Counted from the stretch's first letter, positions 34,827 through 47,142 are shown. The stretch is 64,000 nt of DNA from Perognathus longimembris pacificus (GCF_023159225.1 NC_063171.1:4383501-4447500), one strand, 5' to 3'. A program made the numbers and translations. Notes: generated by a model not told the origin, from the letters alone.

Positions 34827-36353
34827 TCTTCTGAGGAATCTCCATACCACTTGCCAGATTGGCTGAACCAGTTTACATTCCCACCAACAATGAAGTAGGG
34901 TTCCCTTTTGGCCACATCCCCTCCAACGGTTGTTATTGTTAGTTTTCTTGATATAGGACATTCTTACTGGGGTGAGGTGGAATCTCAATGTTGATTTGAT
35001 TTGCATTTCTTTTATGGCCAGTGATGTAGAGCACTTTTTCATATGTCTCTCGGCCATTCTCATTTCCTCATGAGAGAAGTCTGTTTAAGTCTTCAGCCCA
35101 CTTGTTGAGGGGGCTGTTGGTTCTTGGAGGAATGTAATTTTTTAGTTCTGCATATATTTTAGATATGAGGCCTTTGTCCGTTGTATGGCTAGTAAAGATC
35201 TTTTCCCATTCTGTGGGCTTTCTGTTTATCTTGTGAACTATGTCCTTTGCCCTGTAGAAGCTCTGCAGTTTGATGCAGTCCCATTTGTCCAACCTTTCTT
35301 TGATTTGTAGCCTTTCTGGGTCTTTGTTAAGGAAGTTCCATCCTGTGCCAAGGAGCCCAAGTGTTTCTCCTACTCCTTCTTTTAGTGCTTTCAGGGTATC
35401 TGTTTTAATTTCGAGGTCTTTGATCCATTTTGAATTGATTTTGGTGCAGGGTGATATATAAGGATCTAGTTTTAGTTTGTTGCAGGTGTTGAATCAGTTT
35501 TGCCAGCACCATTTGTTAAAGAGGCTTTCTTCCATCCTATTCTTTTAGCTCCTTTATTAAAGATTAATTAGGCATAGTTCTGTGTGTTCAATTCTGGGTT
35601 TTCAATTCTGTTCCATGGTCTTCAGGCCTGTTCTGGTGCCAATACCAAGCTGTTTTTATTACTATAGCTTTATAATACAGCTTTGGTATTATAATTCCTC
35701 CAGCACTGTTCTTTCTGCTTAGGATTGTTTTTGCTATTCTGCATCTTTTATTGTTCCATATGAATTTCTTGATTGCTTCCTTTATTTCCTTAAAAAATGG
35801 TGTTGGGATATTAATGGGTATTGCATTGAATTTGTAGATAGCCTTTGGCAATATTGGCATGTTGACTATATTAATCCTCCCAATCCAGGAGCATGGGAGG
35901 TTTTTCCATTTCCTTAGTTCTGCCTTAATTTTGTTTTTCATATTTTTAAAGTTCTCATCATAGAGGTCTTTCACTTCTCTGGTTAATGTTATTCCTAGGT
36001 ATTTTATGTTTTTTGAGGCTATTGCAAAAGGAGTTGTTTTCCTGATTTCAGCCTCGGTCTTTAGGACATTAGCCTATAGAAAGGCTGTTGATTTTTGAGG
36101 GGTTTATTTTATATCCTGCAACTTTGCCAAAGTTTTGGATCAGCTCTAGTAGCTTGCGAGTAGAGTCTATGGGGTTCTTTAGGTATAGGATCATGTCATC
36201 TGTGAAGAGAGTAAGTTTAACTTCATCTTTTCCTATTTGGATCCCCTTTATGTTTTCTTCTTGCCTAATTGCTCTGGCTAGGAATTCTAGTACTATGTTG
36301 AAGAGGAGGAGAGAGAGTGGACATTCGTGTCTTGCTCCTGATTTTAAAAGGAA
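34827..36353 (-). mobile_element. L1, inverted 5' portion of a twin-primed insertion
   Basis: Minus-strand L1 ORF2 from within the reverse-transcriptase domain (an F-T-D-D-M-I motif near 36190-36205, where L1 usually has F-A-D-D) through [10 protein letters not shown]..., [24 protein letters not shown] and ending at VVWRFLRRL at 34827. Several small indels break the frame. The ORF2 sequence stops exactly where the plus-strand neighbour begins, so both are halves of one L1 whose 5' part was inverted on insertion. Confidence 0.93.
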
Positions 36354-37208
36354 TAAGCTCCCCTATGACCCAGCAGCCCCACTTTTGGGCATCTACCCAA
36401 AAGACTACAAACAAGAACACACTAAAGCCACTAGCACAACAGTGTTTATTGCAGTACAATTTGTCATAGCTAAAATATGGAACCAACCCAGATGTCCCTC
36501 AGTAGACGAATGGATCAGGAAAATGTGGTACATATACACAGTGGAATTTTATGCCTCTATCAGAAAGAATGGCATTGCCCCATTCGTAAGGAAATGGAAG
36601 GACTTGGAAAAAATTATAGTAAGTGAAGTGAGCCAGACCCAAAGAAACATGGACTCTATGGTCTCCCTCACAGGGAATAATTAGCACAGGGCTAGGCTAG
36701 TCACAGCAGAGGATCACAAGACCCTAATAGCTATGCCCCTATGAATGTATAAGATAATGCTTGGTGGAATGAACTCCCATGTTATGGAAATGAGTGATAT
36801 ATCACTGTTGTAATTACTTTCAACATGCCATGTAAAACCGTAGCTTCTATTGTTGATGATCCTCTTGTCTCCCCTTCCTGTGGTTGTACCTGCACTATCA
36901 CTGTATCTTATGTAAGTACATTGGAAATTGTATATACTGGTATTAGAACTAGGAAAGTGAAAGGAAATACCAAAATTGAGAGACACAGGATAAAAAGACA
37001 AACGACTACAAAAACAATACTTGCAAAACCATTTGGTGTAAATCAACTAAACAACAACTCATGGGGGGAGAGGGAAAAGGGGAGGGGAAGGGGGAATGAG
37101 GGAGGAGGTAACAAACAGTACAAGAAATGTATCCAATGCCTAATGTATGAAACTGTAATCTCTCTCACTTTGACAAATAAATTAAAAACAACAACAACAA
37201 CAACAAAA
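36354..37208 (+). mobile_element. L1, 3' portion of the same twin-primed insertion
   Basis: Plus-strand ORF2 C-terminus starting [19 protein letters not shown] and ending MDSMVSLTGNN with a TAA stop near 36680. The 3' UTR follows to about 37185 and ends in an A/CAA-rich tail (AACAACAACAACAAC). It continues directly from the FLRRL end of the inverted half at 34827. No clean TSD could be assigned; left flank TTAAAAACAAAATAG and right flank CCTTAAAACAG share only a short TTAAAA core. Confidence 0.93.
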
Positions 37209-39459
37209 AACCTTAAAACAGTCTCTCTTAACAGGTGCTAGCTATAGGTAAAGGCTGTCAAATAGGATAAAAAGTAAAATATTGAACATTTAAAAACATT
37301 GCATTATGAATGGCAAACAATAGAGGAATGCATCCACACAATAGAAAGAAATCAATGACAAGGAATCACACTAATTAAAAAGTGAAAAAAAAAATCCACT
37401 AACAATGGAAAAGCTGACATATTCTGAGAACCAGAGTAAGGAATGCTTGTGAAAAGAACTAGAAAAATTCTTTTACGATAACAGAAAAACTTTTCAAATT
37501 AGACAAAATCTATTGGGTGGAAGGCATAAAACTACATTAAGAAGTCAGTGAGAACCCTGCCAGTATCTTAAAGCACTATATGCAAGTATAGTGGTTAGTT
37601 TTCTTGTTTAGCATGGGAATATTCCATGGCCTCATACTGGTCTATCATAGCTCATACATGAAGATATTAGGCAGTGTCTAAGGATAGCTCTGGTTGCTCT
37701 ATCAAGGATTATATTTAGGGACCCCGTGGAAAGCCATGAAACCAGTTACAAGTTCTCTGTAGTAGTACAGGAGATGAATGATGGAGGATGAGGGGAGGGT
37801 TGAGGCAGAGGGAAGGTGTGTAGTATTTGGGAAATAGAGGCTTCATTGTGGTCGAATGGTATAAAGCAAGTGACAGGCAAGCACCTAATTTGCTTCCAAT
37901 TGTTTGTGATAGTAATAGCTGGAAAGTGATAATGACCTCTGTTAAGAAATACAGATCTTTTTATTATAAGATCAGATTCAATTTGTTAGTAAGTTACTAA
38001 TATTTGTTTGCAGTGATCATTGTTTCTTCAGCATTTGAGTTTTGTGTGTCATATATGGGTAAGTATTCTGGCTCATTAAACCATACTGAAGGGTTGCCAG
38101 AAAGGCCTATATTTCTCAGATTCAAGTTAGAGATAGGCCCATCCATCAGTGGCTATACATAAAAATCCAACATTTGTTTTTATGGAAATGAAAGCATTGT
38201 GTACAAATATTTACTGAATATAGAAATGAGGAATTTCTTTTCTAAATGCTCTAGTTTGGCAACAGAAAAAGTTAAAATTTATATGCTATCAAATAAAATT
38301 ATTTTCTTGGTCTTGAGTTTCCATACATATAAATTAAAGTAACTATTTTTATATACCTACATGAATGTGCATATTTTTCCATATTTAGGCATGAACTAAA
38401 AACATGCCATCCAATACAAATTTATAAAATAAAAATAAATTTGGTCTTTCAGGGTAAGTTTACTTGAGGAAGTTGGAGAATGAATGAGTTCACCAACGAC
38501 AGTTACTATTACTTTGACAGATTATATATAACCTTAATAGACAGACTGGAGTTATTGCGTTTACTATATATGGTTCACACTGCACAAGGTTTAATTTCAT
38601 TTTGTAAAGTCCTTGCATGTGACTTGAAATAATCCAACATTTAATGAAATAAATTCTGTTCACTGAATTAAGGCAGTGAACAGAAATCCTCAGCACAAAC
38701 TAAGTAAAGGAAAATTAATCACCAGTAGTTGCTTATGTGAGGAATCTGAAGATCTACTTGGAAGGCTAGAGGGTTGCCCTTTTAAAAAAAAATAGATATT
38801 CTTGGTATATGTCTGAAAGATCTACCTGAAGGAAACAAATTCTGTATAGCTATATAAGAGAGTCCAAAAAAGGTTTTCTTTTTTCCTTCTAGGAAAATGC
38901 ATTTTGGCCAATTACAAAATGAGCTCTGATGTTGGGTTGCTTTTCCCTTTGAAACCTCACTGAATCTATGAAGTATGCAGTCCCCAAGACTTTATGAATA
39001 GTATTAAGGGATTTATATGTTTGGCTTCATTTTCCAAGTTGTATCATTCTATTCTTTCTCTTATTTAATTGCCAGGGAAAGAAGTTTCTAGGGATGTTTT
39101 ATAGCCCATTGTAACAAGGATGGGAATGTTGTACATTTTAAAATAATGAGGTTTGAAATGTTCTTAATAAACTATTCAGTATATAAATCTACTTTTATGT
39201 ATTTGATTCCAGTTTTTGTTTGGATTAGAAAGTCTTTAACGAGGCTCTGAATTTTACGTTGATTAATTTAAATTCAGGACAAAAATACTTTGCACTGTTG
39301 TAATTTTATAGACAGGCCTAAAAGGAGAACAAAATAGTAATGATGCTAAACTTTCTTATAAACCTGAAGACGTTTCTAATTTATAGACAGACAACTTAAA
39401 TTTCTAGGCTTACCAAAAATGTTAGGGAAAATCTGAGACAGAACTACAACATGCTTTTT

Positions 39460-39647
39460 TTTTTTTTTTTTTTTTGGCCTGTCCTGGGGCTTGGACTCAG
39501 GGCCTGAGCACTGAGCACTGTCCCTGGCTTCTTCCCGCTCAAGGCTAGCACTCTGCCACTTGAGCCACAGCGCCGCTTCTGGCCGTCGAACCTAGGGCCT
39601 CGTGTATCCGAGGCAGGCACTCTTGCCACTAGGCTATATCCCCAGCC
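39460..39647 (-). mobile_element. ID-dimer SINE, second subfamily, internally deleted
   Basis: Minus-strand copy with the CTTCCCGCTC, CGCCGCTT and AGGCTATATCC diagnostics. The linker between units (GTTTTCTGTATATGTGGTGC in other copies) is missing: GGCCG joins TCGAACC. GAGCACT is also duplicated. Perfect 16-bp TSD CTACAACATGCTTTTT at 39444-39459 and 39648-39663. Confidence 0.95.
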
Positions 39648-39796
39648 CTACAACATGCTTTTTAAATAAATAAAAAAAAGAAAGAAAAAAGCAAGGCGAG
39701 ATGCAGAACACATATAATATGATTTCATGTTAAATAAACAGACCACTACTCTGAATGGGTCTGTATTGCTGTTGCATTGGTTTGTCTTTTATAGTT

Positions 39797-39865
39797 CCAA
39801 TAAATGTATAAAACAGCAACATAAACTTTTTTTGTACCTAGACCATGGCATACTTGTCTGAATGG
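39797..39865 (-). repeat. Copy of a sequence shared with 40459-40530
   Basis: AGTTCCAATAAATGTATA, then ACAGCAACATAA, a short T run, and TGTACCTAGACCATGGCA. The same order of words recurs at 40459-40530 with few differences. Family unknown; the strand is assumed from its association with the L1 3' UTR at the second site. Confidence 0.6.
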
Positions 39866-40112
39866 GTCTGTAAATGAATTTTTGCTGGATTTGTTGGTAC
39901 ATGTGGGTAATCTGTGCTAGATCACAGCAAGACTTAGTTTCAAAAAAAACAGACATGAGAAAAAAATAGAAAAAGAAAAAAGAATGTTCCAACAGTTCAG
40001 CATGTTAACTTTTTTTTCTTTCTTCTTCTTTTTTTTCCCGATATTGAGACTTTTACCTCAGGGCTTTCCCAGGTGCTCTATTACTTGAGCCAGTTTTTTT
40101 TTTTTTTTATTT

Positions 40113-40737
40113 GCACTTTTGTATTCTGACAGATTCGGCTTATTTACTTTTGTTCACCCTTTCCTTGTGATTTGCAGGGGCATGCACCTGCCTGCAGCCC
40201 AGGGCAAGGTTCCTGGGTGGCTAAGTGTATCACTGTGCTTTGAGGGAGACATATTCTCAAGTATTTGGCCATCTGATATAGTGTTCAGTCATTTGGATTT
40301 TTTTAAAAAGTATTTATTTATTGTCAAAGTGACGTACAGAGGGGTTACAGTTTCCTATGTAAGGCAGTGAGTACATTTCTTATCCAACTTGTTACCTCCT
40401 CCATTGGTTTGTCTTTTATCCTGTCTCTCCATTTTTATGTTCCCCATTCCCTTCCCTAGTTCCAATAAATGTATATAACAGCAACATAATTTTTTTTTGT
40501 ACCTAGATCATGGCACACTTGTCTGATTATTTCCTGATAAAAACTTTCCAGTGTAGAGTGGTTTGATCAAAGTGTTTTCACATTTTTAAGAAAATTTGGA
40601 TTATTTGCAGAAAGCTTCCTGAAAAGTGCCATTGTTGCTCCGAGCAGGCCCAGGGGAGACACCCTGTCATGATATATTTATAATCTTGGGGATTTTGTAG
40701 CTTCTCATTAGAATCTGAATGAAGTTCACTGTTTAGG
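40113..40737. mobile_element. 625-bp insertion flanked by a long direct repeat
   Basis: The direct repeat CTTGAGCCAG plus a T run plus ATTT occurs at 40084-40112 (T15) and 40738-40763 (T12), splitting a B4-like SINE. Inside are about 190 bp of unrecognised sequence (40113-40302), an L1 3' UTR-like stretch and about 200 bp that I do not recognise (40530-40737). It could be a minus-strand L1 with 3' transduced flank, or an unrelated element. Confidence 0.6.
40303..40530 (-). mobile_element. L1 3' UTR-like segment within a larger insertion
   Basis: TTATTGTCAAAGTGACGTAC and the following AGGCAGTGAGTACATTTC match the L1 3' UTR at 42462. After AGTTCCAATAAATG the sequence departs from that copy and instead matches 39797-39865. 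It lies inside the 625-bp segment flanked by a long direct repeat (40113-40737). Confidence 0.65.
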
Positions 40738-41039
40738 CTTGAGCCAGTTTTTTTTTTTTATTTAATTATTATCTTGGATATAGGGGTCTCAATGACTTTT
40801 TCTGCCCAGGCTGGCTTTGAACTTTAGTCCAGCCGACATTAGCCTCCTGAGTAGCTAGGAGATTGAAGAAGCTCAATTATCAGATTGAACAAGTTCTACT
40901 CTATTCCTGGTTTCCTGAGATTTTAAATGTATAAAGAATGAGATAAAATCTGCCACTTGCTTTCTTTACATTAGTGGGATGATCTTGAACTTTTTCTCCT
41001 GTAATCTCTTAATACTATGAGTTATATTGATTATTCTTT

Positions 41040-41528
41040 TAAAATTTTTATTGTCAAACTAATGTACAGAGGTTACAGTTTCATACATTAGGCATTGGAC
41101 ACATTTCTTGTACTGCTTGTTACCTCCTCCCTCATTCCCCCCTCCCTCTTCCCCCTTTCCTTTTCCCCCCCATGAGTTGTTCAGTTCATTTACACCAAAC
41201 AGTTTTGCAAGTATTGCTTTTGTAGTCGTTTGTCTTTTTTACCCTGTGTCTCTCGATTTTGGTATTCCCTTTCAGTTTCCTAGTTCTAATATCAGTATAC
41301 ATGGTTTCCAATGTACTCAGATAAGATACAGAGATAGTGCAGGTACAACCACAGGAAGGGGATACAAGAAGATCATCAATAATAGAAGCTACGGTTACAC
41401 ATAGCTCATTGAAAGTAGTTACAACAGTAATATAACAATCGTTTCCATAACATGGAGTTCATTTCACTTAGCATCATCTTATGTGTTCATAAGGGTATAG
41501 CCATTGGGCTCTTGTGATCTCTGCTGTG
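41040..41528 (-). mobile_element. 5'-truncated L1 3' UTR
   Basis: Minus-strand L1 3' UTR beginning after a T-rich run (TTTTTATTGTCAAACTAATG) and stopping before the ORF2 end (GGGCTCTTGTGATCTCTGCTGTGA). It is similar in sequence to 17745-18240 and 20905-21395. The NDUFB3 retropseudogene inserted right at its 5' edge. Confidence 0.88.
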
Positions 41529-41537
41529 AATTCCTAT

Positions 41538-42018
41538 TGTTTTCCGGTTTGATCCGGCTGTAAGGTTGAATAGTGTGTGTCCTGAGAGGTCAGATTGCTG
41601 TCAGAAATGGGCTGTGGACATGAACATGGACATGGACCTGGACATAGTAAAATTGAACTTCCAGATTTTAGGCAGTGGAAAATAGAAAGGAAACCACTAG
41701 AAGCTATGCAGAAGAAGCTGGCTCAACAAGGACTAAGGGATCCATGAGCCCTCAATGAAGTTTGGAGATACATGGGTGGCTTTGCAAACAACTATTCCTT
41801 TCTTGGTGTGATATTTAAAGGTTTCAAGTTGGGATTTGCTGCATTTGTGATAGCAGCTGGGGCTGAATATTTGTTTGAATCTCAGAATAACAATGGCCAC
41901 TAAAGATAATACATGGGGTATCTTATGACTTCATAACTCTCATAAGAATAATATTTCCTCACTGAAGCCCACTTGTCTCTGTGGTTGTTCCATAATAAAG
42001 TAGTAAAAACATGCAAAA
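41538..42018 (+). pseudogene. NDUFB3: Processed NDUFB3 pseudogene
   Basis: Intronless retrocopy of the mRNA for NDUFB3, a small single-pass accessory subunit of mitochondrial complex I. The reading frame runs from ATG 41607 to TAA 41901-41903 without indels (98 codons plus stop). A nonsense TGA at 41745 replaces the Trp of the conserved RDPW motif (QGLRDP*), so it cannot make the full protein. Recognisable segments are the His-rich start (HEHGHGPGH), [24 protein letters not shown] and WRYMGGFA, then the transmembrane stretch [17 protein letters not shown] 5' UTR piece, a 3' UTR with AATAAA (41994) and a short A run are retained. The flanks carry a roughly 9-bp direct repeat AATTCCTAT (41529-41537 and 42019-42027), the hallmark of L1-driven retroposition. 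It sits immediately 5' of a truncated L1 in opposite orientation. Confidence 0.95.
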
Positions 42019-42461
42019 AATTCCTATGATACACCTCTCTGGATCATATTGTATTAACCATTTTGTATTACTGAAGTTGACATTAAACTTTTATTTAACA
42101 ATCAGTTGTCTACACCAAAGACATGATTCTGTTATTTTCTCTTAATTTCTTTGTTCGGCTTTGTTGTTAGGGTAATGTTAGATTAGTGAAATAAATAAGA
42201 CATGTTCTTCCTCCTTATTATGCAAGAATCTAGATGCAATTGACATAATTTTTTCCTTAAATATTCTAAAACTGTTTTTCTTTATTTTTAATTGTTATCT
42301 TTAAATACTTGTACAAATGCCTTTAAATTCAAATGCCAACTTATGAATACAGTGCCTCTAATCAGTGTCATGCCATCCATTATCCCCTCACAGTGTCCCA
42401 GCACCACCCATCATCTACTGAAGTTATTTGGTCTCATTTTCCCATATGTACATTGATCATT

Positions 42462-43205
42462 TAAAAAAAATTGTCAAAGTGATGTACAGAGGGGTTACAG
42501 TTTCATACGTAAGGCAGTGAGTACATTTCTTATCAAACTTGCTACCTCCTCCCTCACTTTTCTCCCTCCTTCCCGCCTTCCCTATCCCTCCCATGAGTTC
42601 TACAGTTCATTTACAGCATATAGTTTTGTAAGTAATGCTGTTGTAGTGGTTCGCCTTTTACCTTTGTCTCTCCATTTTGATGTTCTCCTTTCCTTCTCTA
42701 GTTCCAATAAACATATATACAATACACAGGGTACAGAAATCATTAACAGTTACATCAGGGGTAAAACCCTGGGGAAAAAAGACAAAAGAAAGTGGCATAA
42801 TTTCAGATGGTAAATTTAAAATAACAACAGTGGTAAACCACTTGTTTCCATAACTTGGAGTTTATTTTATTTAGCATCATCTTCTGTGTTCATATGTACA
42901 TAGCTATTGAGCTATTTTGATCTTCTGCTAGGACTATCTTAAACATGTAATAATTATTCCCTGTGAGGGAAGCCATAGAGTCTATGATTCTTTGAGTCTG
43001 GTTCACTCACTTAGTATGATTTTTTTCCAAGTCTTTCCATTTCCTTACGAATGGGGCAGTGTCATTCTTTCTGATAGAGGCATGTTCCATGTACGGCCAA
43101 GAAGAACGTGTATTATGGTGTTGCTCGATGGAATATTTTGTATATATGGGTTAAGTCTAGTTGATCTATATTGTTTAGTTCTCTGGAGGACACTTAATTT
43201 TTCTG
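42462..43205 (-). mobile_element. L1 3' end with internal deletion, close to an FBN2 exon
   Basis: Minus-strand L1 3' UTR (ATTGTCAAAGTGATGTACAG on) with a T-to-C-rich middle and the last ORF2 codons, up to TTCTGATAGAGGCATG at 43085. The text then jumps to a different, more 5' part of ORF2 (GAAGAACGTGTATTATGGTG, then GATGGAATATTTTGTATATA), ending near 43205. The roughly 1.5 kb of ORF2 expected between is missing. The element ends about 70 bp upstream of the exon at 43277. Confidence 0.8.
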
Positions 43206-43245
43206 TACAGTAAAGAAGCAGATAAATGTGTCCTGTAATCAGTAG

Positions 43246-43431
<186 letters not shown>

Positions 43432-44378
43432 TAATTGTTGAATTTGAATCCAAGGAAAACATGACTTTATTTGAAATTTTGAAGACCATTGATAACCATC
43501 ATAACTACTTTAATATGAAAGCATAAGTGTAATTTTTGTTGTTTTCTAATGGGTTATATATCTTACTTAAAGGGTTTGATTTAGAAGGAGTCAATGAGCA
43601 TTTTGCATCTACTTGCATATATCTTAATTGTTTACAGTGAAGATGGGAGTACTTCAACCATTTATATTGTTTAATAAGGCAGTTTTTTACTTCATTTATG
43701 AAATTGTATCAAAAATTTTAAATGAAGTGGAGATTAGAAATTGAAGTGAAATATAGAATAACATGTAAAATGATATGCTGGTAATTGACACCATGTTATA
43801 CATTATAACCTTTATTTATATAAAATTTCATAAAGTTATACGTTATAACCTTATTTCAATGATTATAATGACCTTCTTCCTTGACTATAATCTGAAATCT
43901 TTTAATGACTATAATGACATTCTTGCTTGACTGGTCAGCAAATTTAAAACAAAAATAACTGACCCAGGAAGGCTTTGGAAACAACTTTACTACAATAGCT
44001 TCTGAAAGAAATGCTTGCTCAAATAGATAACTAACAATTTTCTGAAATAAGGCTTATAAAAGTGAATACACGTTCCATCAACATTTTTCAAGTATACTCA
44101 ATTCACTTGTATTTTCTTGAAGGAAAAGTCTTTGTCATCATTATCAAATTGAAGAAGCTTCTAAATGCATATAGCTTCAGCCATCATGGATATTTAGAAT
44201 AGTTTGGCTGTTCTTTAACAGCATTGAAGTATTCTTTCGTCTTCTCAATTATTAGGTTATTTAGACTAATTTATTTCATCTAAGTTTTATAAAGATAAGA
44301 AAGTATGGCTCTTCTACTTTTGTTGTGACTTAAGCCTTGTCATCTATTTAAATTACGTTTTTGCTTTTTAAAATTTCA

Positions 44379-44382
44379 CTTT

Positions 44383-44427
<45 letters not shown>
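44379..44427. repeat. (GT)n microsatellite
   Basis: About 22 GT units at the tail side of the following minus-strand SINE. Confidence 0.96.
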
Positions 44428-44428
<1 letters not shown>

Positions 44429-44429
44429 A

Positions 44430-44655
44430 CAGTGGGGGTTTGGACTCCCTTGAACTCAGGGCCTGGGTACTGTTTGAGCTTCTTACTCAAGGAAGGTACT
44501 CTATAACTTGAGCCACAATGTCAGTGCTGGCTTTTTAATTGAGATACTAGTCTCATAAACATTTCTTCTTGGTCTGTCTTAGAACCATGAGCCTCAGATC
44601 TGAGCCTTCTTAGTGGTTAGGATTTGTAGGCATGAGGCTTCAGTGCCAGCTCTGT
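44430..44655 (-). mobile_element. B4-like SINE
   Basis: CTTGAACTCAGGGCCTGGG, TCTATAACTTGAGCCACAATG, GAGCCTCAGATCTGAGCC and GGCATGAGGCTTCAGTGCC. Confidence 0.85.
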
Positions 44656-46961
44656 TGTTGTTTCCATTTCTAAAAGGCAATATTGAGAGGTTTTGTTGCT
44701 TAGTATCAGAACTATCTCCCTCTTTGTATATTAAAAAAGAGGGACAACATAGAGTTTAATCACAAAGTAAAGAGAAATATGTACCCAATATCCCATAGAC
44801 CAACTAGATATGTTTCATCTTATATTTTTCTTTCTCCTGTTCATTGATTCTCAGCTCCTGTTGACTTTGTAGTTTTATACGTCTTATATTATTACAAGTT
44901 AATCTTATGGTCCCTGTAAAGAGAGGACTATAAAAATGAGTTTCACTGCTTTAAGACCAAATAATTCTTTGGGAAATGGTTTTCAAGGATGCTGAAATAT
45001 TTTGTTCTATTTCAGTAAAATGCTTATCCTCAAAGTGTGCTTATCATGGAAAAGTTAAGAAAAATATTTGAGCTGTGTGTGAAATTATCTGAATTACTTG
45101 AATTAGCACAGGAATTGGACCCCAAATCAGGAATCTATGGATAATGTACTGCTGTTTCTTTGCTACTTTTATATTTTTCCTCTTGGTTGGGGAGGAGGCA
45201 ACGTTGATTCTGTCACCTACCTTCTGTCATACCCCTTTATGTTCTACTTCTGGATTCATCTCCAGACTATATCTAAGGGTGGTATACTTTGGAACTCAAA
45301 CAGTATTTGATTATAGGGGAAGGGGGTAATCACTGACTCTGTATAGTGGTTGTGACATTTCCATTGCACATGCAACAATGAATTTTTTCTTACTTGAAAA
45401 TGCAATAAGTCTTTCTATATCACATTTCATCAAAAACTACATAAGGAGCCAAACTGGAGTTTGGCAGAAGACAGTGCAACTCTTTATTTGCCACTTGTCT
45501 CTGTTTTCTAGTAATGGGGGTTATTGATGTATTATGAGCACCACCCAGATTCCTGAACCCAGTTATGTCTTTCCTTGTTTCCTGTACAGGCATCCAGATC
45601 CATTCAACCACTGCCCAGAAAGAATTACATGATTTAATACTTGGGATTTGTGGGAAATGGTGGTATTGTAAGAAGTAATGATTAGAATTTTAAATCTAAA
45701 CCTTTTTATGAAAACCTTGCTTCTATATATTTATTTAGATATGTCTTAAAGTGGCTAGTATCATTTTTTTGGCTATTGTTTTTTCACTTATAGAAAAGAT
45801 TATAGATAGTTACTACACTCAGTGACCAGTTTTAAATTGTAGTCTTGTTATACATATATAGTTCAGTTAAAAGTGTTACCAATTTAAAGTTGACATTTGT
45901 CAACAATTACTTCTGACCAACTGTCAAAAGCAATGTATCTTGATTTCCTATGTGACTTACAATGTGAATGTGTATATTTATTTTAAAATGATGGTCTTTC
46001 TGTTTTTACTAGTTTTATATCCCATTTTATACAATAATAAAATTCTACAAAGAAACCTTCTTTAAATCATCCAATTGCTAGGACTGTTGCAAACTAGCAA
46101 AGATAATTACAACATTTGAAATCTGAGTGATTGAATAAAAAAACCTTAAAACATTATCAACAAAGCTAGCTTGTTGATTTTTAACAATAATGATATTTAT
46201 ACTTCATGTGTTACCTTGTTTGTTAACTGTTGGTTAACTGTCTTGTACCACAGCATAAGTAAAATCTTTGGTCAGAGACTTAGTCTTATTTTGTGCTGTC
46301 CAAAATACTAGAAGAGTTTCTGCTATATTGTAGACACCTCACAAAGTACATGTTGATTAATGAAGTACTAAGTTTATAATAAGTGAATGTGTTTGACATG
46401 AGATGAATGTTTAAAACAAAGGGAAAGTGTGGGTCTAGCCTATTTGCAAAGATGTTAATGGGCTTTATCAAGGGGGAATTCTTTCATCTGATTTCCCCCC
46501 ATCTTATTAATAATTCTTTTTTTTTTTGCTGTAGCTTTCATTGAGAGGCCAGGATAAACTTTAAATGTTTCTTTTGTGTCATTATTCCTTTTGGCTTGCC
46601 TACAGTCATTTTTCTGAGGGTGGTGACCTTTGCTTTCTATGTGGACAGAAGATCTGTGTTCTGCTTCCCTAAAGTCCTATTATGACAGACTTGCTCTGCC
46701 AGAAACTTCGGTTTGTGACTATCTGGCATATACTAAAATTTTAAGTAATGATGAGGTAGTATTTATCTTCCAATTTAATGTTTGATATGTATTGCTTAAT
46801 ATTTCTTAGGGATGTTTAATGTTTTATATCCCTGGTATGGTATATTCTCCTGAGATTTGTCTTTCTCATAGGTCAGGGGTTCCTCTTTCTCTCCTGTTCA
46901 GGTATAGACTACTGTCCAAGCTGTACACCTGAATCCAAAGCAGAAATCAATGTATGTTTCT

Positions 46962-47060
46962 GGGAATGGTGTCATAAACCTGTAATCCAGAAATCTTAAT
47001 TCCACCTGGGAAGCCGAGTCAGGAGCCACATAAGAAAAGCCAGTCTCAAAGGCATTAAAT
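46962..47060 (+). mobile_element. B1-like fragment
   Basis: GGTGTCATAAACCTGTAATCC and CACCTGGGAAGCCGAGTCAGG resemble the 7SL-derived head alone. Confidence 0.6.
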
Positions 47061-47102
47061 TAAGAGAAAAGGAAGCGAGAAAAAAGGAAGAAATACACAG
47101 CC

Positions 47103-47142
47103 GTGTATGTGTGTATGTGTGTGTATGTGTGTGTAAGTGTGT
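47103..47142. repeat. (GTGTAT)n-like short repeat
   Basis: GTATGTGTGTATGTGTGTGT-type imperfect repeat. Confidence 0.85.

Larger units (their letters stand above)
40037..40862 (-). mobile_element. B4-like SINE split by the 625-bp insertion
   Basis: ID-like tail at 40037-40093 (CTCTATTACTTGAGCCAG) and 7SL-like head at 40764-40862 (GCCCAGGCTGGCTTTGAAC, then AGCCTCCTGAGTAGCTAGG), with CTTGAGCCAG and a T run repeated at both break points. Confidence 0.75.
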
